A stretch of DNA of 12,003 nt from Betaproteobacteria bacterium (GTDB lineage: Bacteria; Pseudomonadota; Gammaproteobacteria; Burkholderiales; SG8-41): assembly GCA_029883965.1 (NCBI GenBank), contig JAOUIN010000047.1, positions 1 to 12,003 on the forward strand, read 5' to 3'. The notes under the pieces were generated by a model that saw only the letters and a program-made list of their open reading frames with translations, was not told the DNA's origin and did no database searches. The stretch's first letter is position 1. The number at the start of each line of letters is the position of its first letter. The position numbers and the translations under genes were made by a program. Positions 7,104 through 12,003 of this stretch are shown here, piece by piece.

Positions 7104-8234
7104 TTAACTGACGTCGATGGCAAACAAGCGACGATGCTCGACGATCGCATAACGGTCGGTCATGCCTGCGATGTAATCGGCGATGGCTCTCGGAGTATCG
7201 ATTTTTGCCCGGGACTGGAACTCCGGGGGGAGCAAACCAGGTTCGGCAAGGAAGGCCTTGAACAGGTCGGTAACGATCTTGCGGGCCTTCATGCTCATTC
7301 GCGCGACGCGGTAGTGGCGGTAGAGGTTGGTTCGCAAGAAACGCTTGAGTTCCATCTGCTCTCGCTCAATGCGCTCGGAAAAACAGACGATGGCCGGTGC
7401 GCGTCGGACATCAGCAACAGATACCGGGTCAAGCTTGCGAACATTGGCTACGCTTTGCTTAATCAGATCGGTGACCAGCGTATCGATCATGCGGCGCACG
7501 GTTTCGTGCACCAAACGCCGTCCTTCGATCCTGGGAAAAGCGCGAAGGGCTGCATGCAAATGCCGCCGAAAAATGGCGACCGTTGATAACTGGTCAATTT
7601 CCAGCAGACCGGAGCGCAGTCCGTCATCGACATCGTGGTTGTTGTAGGCAATTTCATCGGCTAGATTGGCGATCTGCGCCTCCAGACTCGGACGCTGTTT
7701 CTTGATAAAGCGCCCGCCAACATCTCCGAGTGCGCGCGCATTCTTCATGGAACAGTGTTTGAGTATGCCTTCGCGCGTCTCAAACGTCAGATTGAGGCCA
7801 TCGAACGCGCCATACCGCTGCTCCAGAACATCAACCACCCGCAACGACTGCAGGTTGTGTTCAAAGCCGCCGTAAGGTTTCATGCAGGCATTCAATGCAT
7901 CCTGTCCTGTGTGCCCGAACGGAGTGTGTCCCAGGTCGTGTGCCAGCGCGATTGCTTCGGTCAGATCTTCATCAAGTCGCAGATGCCGTGCCACGGATCG
8001 TCCGATCTGGGCGACTTCTAGGCTGTGGGTCAGGCGCGTGCGGAACAGGTCTCCCTCATGATTTACAAAAACCTGCGTTTTGTACTCGAGTCGCCGAAAG
8101 GCCGTGGAATGAATAATGCGATCGCGGTCACGCTGGAACTCGCTGCGTCCACGTGGTGCCGGTTCGGCAAACCGGCGCCCGCGTGAACCCGCCGCCCTTA
8201 CGGCATAAGGAGCGAGATCAGGCGGCACCGACAC
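7104..8234 (-). CDS. dgt: Deoxyguanosinetriphosphate triphosphohydrolase-like protein (HD domain)
   Basis: This family hydrolyses dNTPs, classically dGTP, to the deoxynucleoside and triphosphate, and helps to set nucleotide pools in the cytosol. With 376 residues it matches the shorter bacterial dGTPase-like group, not the roughly 500-residue E. coli Dgt. Substrate preference is therefore uncertain. The metal-binding HD signature is intact: H70 in RTRLTHSLEVAQ, H99-D100 in AHDLGHTPFGHTG, and D193 in LADEIAYNNHD. The conserved entry motif FQRDRDRIIHSTAFRRLEYKTQVF covers residues 33-56. The start is a GTG at 8234, overlapping the end of aroB by 17 bases. A second GTG at 8228 has better spacing from the GGGAGAAGG stretch and is an equal candidate, costing two residues. 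The overlap indicates cotranscription and likely translational coupling with aroB. No terminator is visible after the stop. Confidence 0.93.
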   Translation of the reverse strand: MSVPPDLAPYAVRAAGSRGRRFAEPAPRGRSEFQRDRDRIIHSTAFRRLEYKTQVFVNHEGDLFRTRLTHSLEVAQIGRSVARHLRLDEDLTEAIALAHDLGHTPFGHTGQDALNACMKPYGGFEHNLQSLRVVDVLEQRYGAFDGLNLTFETREGILKHCSMKNARALGDVGGRFIKKQRPSLEAQIANLADEIAYNNHDVDDGLRSGLLEIDQLSTVAIFRRHLHAALRAFPRIEGRRLVHETVRRMIDTLVTDLIKQSVANVRKLDPVSVADVRRAPAIVCFSERIEREQMELKRFLRTNLYRHYRVARMSMKARKIVTDLFKAFLAEPGLLPPEFQSRAKIDTPRAIADYIAGMTDRYAIVEHRRLFAIDVS

Positions 8235-9327
8235 CTTCTCCCGTCAACACTTTGGCCAAGACATCCGGCGGTACCGCAGAACTGATAAAAGCTTCACCGA
8301 TGTTTTTCAGCAGCACGTAACGGATTTTGCCGCCTTCAACCTTTTTGTCATGCCCCATCAAGTCGAGGTATCGGTCAAGGCCCAAGGGCGGGCCTTGAAC
8401 CGGTAAACGGGCGCGGCGCAGAAGACTTACTGTACGTTCGGCAGCCTCTGCGGAGACCAGCCCCATTTGCCTGGATACGTGTGTCGCGATGACCATCCCG
8501 GCGGCGACGGCTTCACCATGAAGCCATTGACCATACCCCAAACCCGATTCAATGGCATGCCCGAAAGTGTGCCCGAAATTGAGCAGTGCACGCACGCCTT
8601 CTTCGCGTTCGTCACGCGCAACGATCGCGGCTTTATTGCGACACGAGCGCTCTATGGCATAGGTCAGGACCTCGGAATCGCGCGCGATCAGTTTGTCCAT
8701 GTTCGATTCCAGCCAATCAAAAAATTCAAGATCGCCGATCAGACCATACTTGATCACCTCGGCAATTCCGGCCGAGAGTTCGCGATCAGGCAGGGTTCTA
8801 AGTGTATCGGTGTCAGCCAACACGGCACGCGGCTGATAAAAGGTGCCGATCATATTCTTGCCCAAGGGGTGGTTGATCGCGGTTTTGCCGCCGACCGATG
8901 AGTCCACTTGTGCCAGCAACGTGGTAGGAATCTGAATAAACGGCGTGCCACGTTGGAATATCGCGGCCGCAAAGCCCGCGAGATCACCAATGACGCCGCC
9001 GCCCAAGGCAATGAGTGTAGTTTTCCGCTCGGCGCGGAGTTCCAGCAGTTCATCGAAAACCTGGTTAAGCGTAAGCCAGTTCTTATGCTTTTCGCCGTCT
9101 TGCAGTACGATCGCATCAGCAGCAACTTTTTGCTTCTCGAGACCGCACCGCAAGGTGTCCAGATATAAAGGCGCCACCACGGTGTTGGTGATTATTACGG
9201 CCTTGGGTTGAGCCAGATCGCGCGCAATAAGTTCACCGCGGGACAGTAATCCCGGCCCGATATGTATGGGGTAGCTGCGCTCGCCCAGACTGAGGGTCAG
9301 GGTAGATCCGGGATTTATTAAAGCCAT
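8218..9327 (-). CDS. aroB: 3-Dehydroquinate synthase AroB
   Basis: AroB turns DAHP into 3-dehydroquinate, the second step of the shikimate pathway to aromatic amino acids and folate; it needs NAD+ and a divalent metal. The protein has 369 residues, the normal length. The NAD-binding region has GGGVIGDLAGF at 110-120 and the conserved IPTTLLAQVDSSVGGKTAIN at 133-152. Metal ligands fit the E. coli spacing: E190 in SAGIAEVIKYG, H253 in FGHTFGHAIE and H270 in WLHGEAVAAGM. The ATG at 9327 is 13 bases after the aroK stop; the ribosome-binding site is weak, so coupling to aroK is plausible. Its 3' end overlaps dgt by 17 bases. The aroK-aroB pair is conserved in many proteobacteria. Confidence 0.97.
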   Translation of the reverse strand: MALINPGSTLTLSLGERSYPIHIGPGLLSRGELIARDLAQPKAVIITNTVVAPLYLDTLRCGLEKQKVAADAIVLQDGEKHKNWLTLNQVFDELLELRAERKTTLIALGGGVIGDLAGFAAAIFQRGTPFIQIPTTLLAQVDSSVGGKTAINHPLGKNMIGTFYQPRAVLADTDTLRTLPDRELSAGIAEVIKYGLIGDLEFFDWLESNMDKLIARDSEVLTYAIERSCRNKAAIVARDEREEGVRALLNFGHTFGHAIESGLGYGQWLHGEAVAAGMVIATHVSRQMGLVSAEAAERTVSLLRRARLPVQGPPLGLDRYLDLMGHDKKVEGGKIRYVLLKNIGEAFISSAVPPDVLAKVLTGEGVGAA

Positions 9328-9340
9328 GGTGTGGATACTT

Positions 9341-9916
9341 TCAGGCGGATGCGTGTTTGGCCTGACGTGCGGTGTCGGCCAGCAGTTTCTGGATTTGCGA
9401 TGTCAGGTTGCCCACACTCTGTGCTCCGGTATCAACGATCAGATCGGCGACTTCCGCATACAAAGGGTCGCGCTGCGCATGCAACTCTTTCAATTTTTCC
9501 AAAGGATTCGGTGTCTGCAGCAATGGCCGGTTACGGTCACGTCGTGTGCGGCGCCAAAGGTCTTCGGGAGCGGCACGCAGGTAGATGACGAGGCCATGTT
9601 GCTTAAGCCGGTCGCGATTGGCGGGAGACAGCACCGCGCCACCGCCAGTGGCAAGAACAATGCCGTGCATGGCAGTTAGTTTTTCGATCATTTTTTCCTC
9701 GCGGGCGCGAAACCCGGACTCCCCTTCGATGTCGAAAATGACGGGGATCTTGACCCCGGTCGCGCTTTCTACCTCAACGTCGGTGTCATAGAAATCCGTA
9801 CCCATGCGTTTTGCCAGCATACGGCCGACAGATGTCTTGCCGGCGCCCATCAGCCCGACCAGGAAAATATTGTCCCGGCTGACGTGAGCGATGCCGGAGT
9901 TTTCATTCGGCGACAT
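9341..9916 (-). CDS. aroK: Shikimate kinase AroK
   Basis: AroK phosphorylates shikimate at the 3-hydroxyl with ATP, two steps before chorismate synthase. The protein has 191 residues, slightly long for the family because of a leader of about 15 residues before the first beta strand. Walker A is GLMGAGKT (21-28). D44 and D46 in the DTD motif, R70 in GFR and the GGGAV motif starting at G91 form the shikimate site. R130 in NRPLL marks the lid, and R149 in QRDPLY is the adenine-side arginine. No in-frame ATG or GTG lies between the start and the Walker motif, so the ATG at 9916 is the reasonable choice. I see no Shine-Dalgarno sequence. A good -10 box ends six bases before the ATG, which raises the possibility of a leaderless transcript. 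A terminator separates it from pilQ. Confidence 0.97.
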   Translation of the reverse strand: MSPNENSGIAHVSRDNIFLVGLMGAGKTSVGRMLAKRMGTDFYDTDVEVESATGVKIPVIFDIEGESGFRAREEKMIEKLTAMHGIVLATGGGAVLSPANRDRLKQHGLVIYLRAAPEDLWRRTRRDRNRPLLQTPNPLEKLKELHAQRDPLYAEVADLIVDTGAQSVGNLTSQIQKLLADTARQAKHASA

Positions 9917-9922
9917 GGTGTG

Positions 9923-9951
9923 ATTCTAACGGAAGCGGCGCCGCGTTCTAA
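9923..9951 (-). promoter_or_regulatory. Predicted aroK-aroB-dgt promoter giving a leaderless mRNA
   Basis: TAGAAT (9928-9923 on the coding strand) has 5 of 6 bases of the sigma70 -10 box and ends six bases before the aroK ATG. TTAGAA (9951-9946), 17 bases upstream, is a poor -35 with 3 of 6. If used, transcription would begin at or within a base or two of the ATG. The strong terminator just upstream means this cluster does need a promoter. The weak -35 keeps the call tentative. Confidence 0.35.
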
Positions 9952-9952
9952 C
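9924..9952. repeat. Spaced direct repeat around a 10-bp palindrome before aroK
   Basis: TTCTAAC occurs at 9924-9930 and again at 9946-9952, a 22-base period, about two DNA turns. Between them lies the perfect palindrome GCGGCGCCGC (9935-9944). The two repeats coincide with the proposed -10 and -35 boxes of aroK. The arrangement resembles a binding site read from one face of the helix, but no known consensus is recognised. Confidence 0.4.
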
Positions 9953-9972
9953 CCAATATCGACAACACCGGT

Positions 9973-10004
9973 AAACAAAAAGGGCGGCGCTTGTGGCGCC
10001 GCCC
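9973..10004 (-). terminator. Rho-independent terminator of pilQ
   Basis: On the coding strand a perfect 9-bp stem, GGGCGGCGC and GCGCCGCCC (10004-9996 and 9990-9982), closes a CACAA loop and is followed at once by TTTTT, then GTTT. It starts 21 bases after the pilQ stop codon. The stem is all G-C. On the other strand the hairpin is followed by C-rich sequence, so it works only in the pilQ direction. Confidence 0.92.
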
Positions 10005-10025
10005 CCGTTTCAGGTATCGCTTGAA

Positions 10026-12003
10026 TCAGCGTAGCGAATTACCTTCTTTCAGGATTTTCGGTGAAATAAAGATCAACAGCTCCCGTCGATCATCCACGCG
10101 CTGATTGTTCTTGAACAGGAATCCCAGATACGGGAGGTCACCGAGCACCGGAACCTTGGTCGTTGTGGAGCGCTCATCCTGCGTATAGATTCCGCCGATG
10201 ACAACGGTGCCGCCGTTTTCCACCAGGACTTCGGTGATGACCTGTTTGGTATCAATGGCCGGACCGGACAGCGTATTCTGGCCAACGCTGTCCTTATTGA
10301 CGCGCAGGTTCATGATCACATCGTCATTCGGAGTGATCTGCGGCTTTACCTTCAATGACAATGTCGCTTTGCGGAAAGAGACGGAGGTTGCGCCGCTGGA
10401 GGTCGCTTGCTGGTAGGGAATTTCGGTGCCCTGCTCGATTGTCGCCTCCACCTTGTCCGCGGTGATTACCCGCGGACTGGAAATGATCTTGCCTTTGCCG
10501 TCAGCCTGCAATGCCGACAATTCCAGATTCAGGAATTTTGTGCTCTTGTCATTGAACAGCAGGAACGAGAATACACCTGGGTTGGCGCCCGACAGACCCT
10601 GAGCCGGCAGATTGACTGCCAGCGTATCGGCAAAGGTGCCTCCCGTGGTGCTTTGCCCGGATGTTCCGGATGTTGACGCGAGGCTACCGCCAAACAAAGC
10701 GTTGGTGCCACCACTGCCACTTCCGACCTTGAATCCCTGGCCGGTCGTGTCGTTGTACCCGAGACGAGCACCCAGATTACGGCTAAACGTGTCGTTGGCT
10801 TCGACAATGCGCGACTCAATCATTACCTGGCGGACCGGAATGTCGATTTGTTTCAGAAGTTTCCGGACTTCCTCCAGTCGACTCGGCGTGTCCTGCACAA
10901 ACACCGTGTTGGTCCGCACGTCGACCACTGCGCTGCCACGCTTGGACAGTATTTTTTGCGTTGAATCGGAAAGCAGCTTCTGGAAGTCGGCGGCTTTCTG
11001 GTAATTGACCTGCATGCTTTCCGTACGCAGCGGCTCGAGATCGGAAATCTGCGCGCGGGCTTCCAGCGCGAGTTTTTCACGAGTGGCCAGCTCATCCCGG
11101 GGGGCAATCCAAACCACATTGCCCGTTTTACGCATGTCGAGACCCTTGCTCTGCAGAATGATGTCCAGCGCCTGATCCCACGGAACGTCCTTCAGGCGCA
11201 GCGTCAAGCTGCCGCCGACAGTGTCGCTGGTGATTACGTTCAGGCCGGTGAAATCCGCGATAACCTGAAGCACGGCGCGAACCTCAACATTCTGGAAATT
11301 CAATGAAAGCTTCTCACCGGAAAATCCTGCTGGCACCAGCCGATTGGCATCGTCGGCGACCTTTTTAACTTCAAGAATAAAGCGGTTATCTGTCTGATAA
11401 GCCGAATGTTCCCACGCGCCGCGCGGGGTTATGACCATACGCGTATTGTTGCCTTGAGTGAACGTTTCGATGGTGTCGACCGGTGTGCCGAAATCGACAA
11501 CATCGAGGCGGCGTTCGAGATTCTTTGGCACCGCCGTATTGAGAAAATCAATGATCAGGGAGCGGCCCTGGGTTCGCAGGTCAATGCCGACTTGATTGTC
11601 GGACAAATCAACCAGCACACGACCCTCCCCGGTGCGCCCGCGACGGAAATCAATGTCTCGCAGGCTGTGTTTGCCGTCACCGGCAGTTGGCTGCGCAAAA
11701 GTCTGCGCGGCCGGTGCCGGAGCGGAGCCGGCCGATGCCGTACCGCCCAGCGTGATCAGAATCGAGTTGCCGTCGACCTTTGCGTCATAACCGAGCGCAC
11801 GCGAGGTCTCCAGAACCACTCGGGAACGGGTGCCGGCCTGTACGATATTGACGCGGCGGATATCACCTTCACCGACCTCCTGCACGGTTTTCCCGGACCC
11901 GTTGGTCGTGTCGGGGAAATCAAATGCGACGCGGGGCGGATTGTTCACCGCGAAACTGGCGGGGACCGCGGGAGGCGCGTTCTTGAGGGTGATCTTAACC
12001 AGC
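10026..12003 (-). CDS. pilQ: Type IV pilus secretin PilQ (5' end cut by window edge)
   Basis: PilQ forms the outer-membrane ring through which type IV pili extend and through which DNA enters in competent cells. The frame stays open to the right edge, so this is a partial gene. The GTG at 11948 is internal: the upstream codons (VKITLKNAPPAVPASFA) continue the first AMIN domain. About 658 residues are visible; the signal peptide and the start are missing. In visible numbering: first AMIN domain to about 85, Ala-rich linker, second AMIN domain about 115-214, secretin short N-terminal domain about 231-302, N1 domain about 329-390, then the secretin barrel about 493-650. The secretin signature VPVLGDLPYLGFLF is at 617-630. 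A Gly/Ser/Thr-rich stretch lies at about 420-458. In related bacteria pilMNOP lies directly upstream. A strong terminator follows the stop. Confidence 0.97.
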   Translation of the reverse strand, partial: LVKITLKNAPPAVPASFAVNNPPRVAFDFPDTTNGSGKTVQEVGEGDIRRVNIVQAGTRSRVVLETSRALGYDAKVDGNSILITLGGTASAGSAPAPAAQTFAQPTAGDGKHSLRDIDFRRGRTGEGRVLVDLSDNQVGIDLRTQGRSLIIDFLNTAVPKNLERRLDVVDFGTPVDTIETFTQGNNTRMVITPRGAWEHSAYQTDNRFILEVKKVADDANRLVPAGFSGEKLSLNFQNVEVRAVLQVIADFTGLNVITSDTVGGSLTLRLKDVPWDQALDIILQSKGLDMRKTGNVVWIAPRDELATREKLALEARAQISDLEPLRTESMQVNYQKAADFQKLLSDSTQKILSKRGSAVVDVRTNTVFVQDTPSRLEEVRKLLKQIDIPVRQVMIESRIVEANDTFSRNLGARLGYNDTTGQGFKVGSGSGGTNALFGGSLASTSGTSGQSTTGGTFADTLAVNLPAQGLSGANPGVFSFLLFNDKSTKFLNLELSALQADGKGKIISSPRVITADKVEATIEQGTEIPYQQATSSGATSVSFRKATLSLKVKPQITPNDDVIMNLRVNKDSVGQNTLSGPAIDTKQVITEVLVENGGTVVIGGIYTQDERSTTTKVPVLGDLPYLGFLFKNNQRVDDRRELLIFISPKILKEGNSLR

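Noticed and set aside
11948..12003. Treating the GTG at 11948 as the start of pilQ
   Set aside because: The frame stays open to the edge and the upstream codons encode the expected beginning of an AMIN domain; a 640-residue form would lack the signal peptide that a secretin requires.
1..12003. A hidden defence, mobile or otherwise novel system
   Set aside because: Every long frame with a recognisable protein belongs to a core gene, gaps are short (13 to 168 bases), and no repeats, integrase, transposase or composition break was seen by eye.

Overview
The window is a compact block of chromosomal housekeeping genes, all transcribed from the minus strand. In transcription order it reads pilQ (5' end off the right edge) - aroK - aroB - dgt - gltB - gltD - hemE (3' end off the left edge). 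This order, with a dGTPase-like gene between aroB and gltB, is typical of Betaproteobacteria; Pseudomonas-type gammaproteobacteria usually carry a SPOR/DamX gene in that slot. The base composition looks moderately GC-rich (about high 50s percent, judged by eye). PilQ and GltB also resemble betaproteobacterial proteins as I remember them. Genus cannot be fixed from the sequence alone.

Right to left: pilQ (10026 to the edge) encodes the type IV pilus outer-membrane secretin and ends in a textbook Rho-independent terminator (9973-10004). After that break, aroK (shikimate kinase), aroB (3-dehydroquinate synthase) and dgt (HD-domain deoxynucleotide triphosphohydrolase) form a tight unit: 13 bases between aroK and aroB, then a 17-base overlap of aroB with dgt. 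A 168-base gap (6936-7103) separates dgt from gltB. It holds a plausible sigma70 promoter with an inverted repeat inside its spacer and two further small palindromes in the predicted leader. gltB and gltD encode the large and small subunits of NADPH glutamate synthase and are 78 bases apart. hemE (uroporphyrinogen decarboxylase) starts on the last base of the gltD stop codon, right behind a perfect hairpin.

Functionally the window combines pilus assembly, two chorismate-pathway steps, nucleotide-pool control, nitrogen assimilation (GOGAT) and a heme-synthesis step. The one metabolic link that stands out is that glutamate made by GltBD is the precursor of heme in bacteria using the C5 pathway, and hemE appears translationally coupled to gltD.

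I found no mobile element, CRISPR array, tRNA, rRNA, phage or defence gene, and no gene of unknown function. The window is conserved core genome. The points worth a second look are regulatory: the hemE start hairpin, the possible leaderless aroK start with a spaced direct repeat, the gltB promoter/operator region and the alternating-base palindromes between gltB and gltD.
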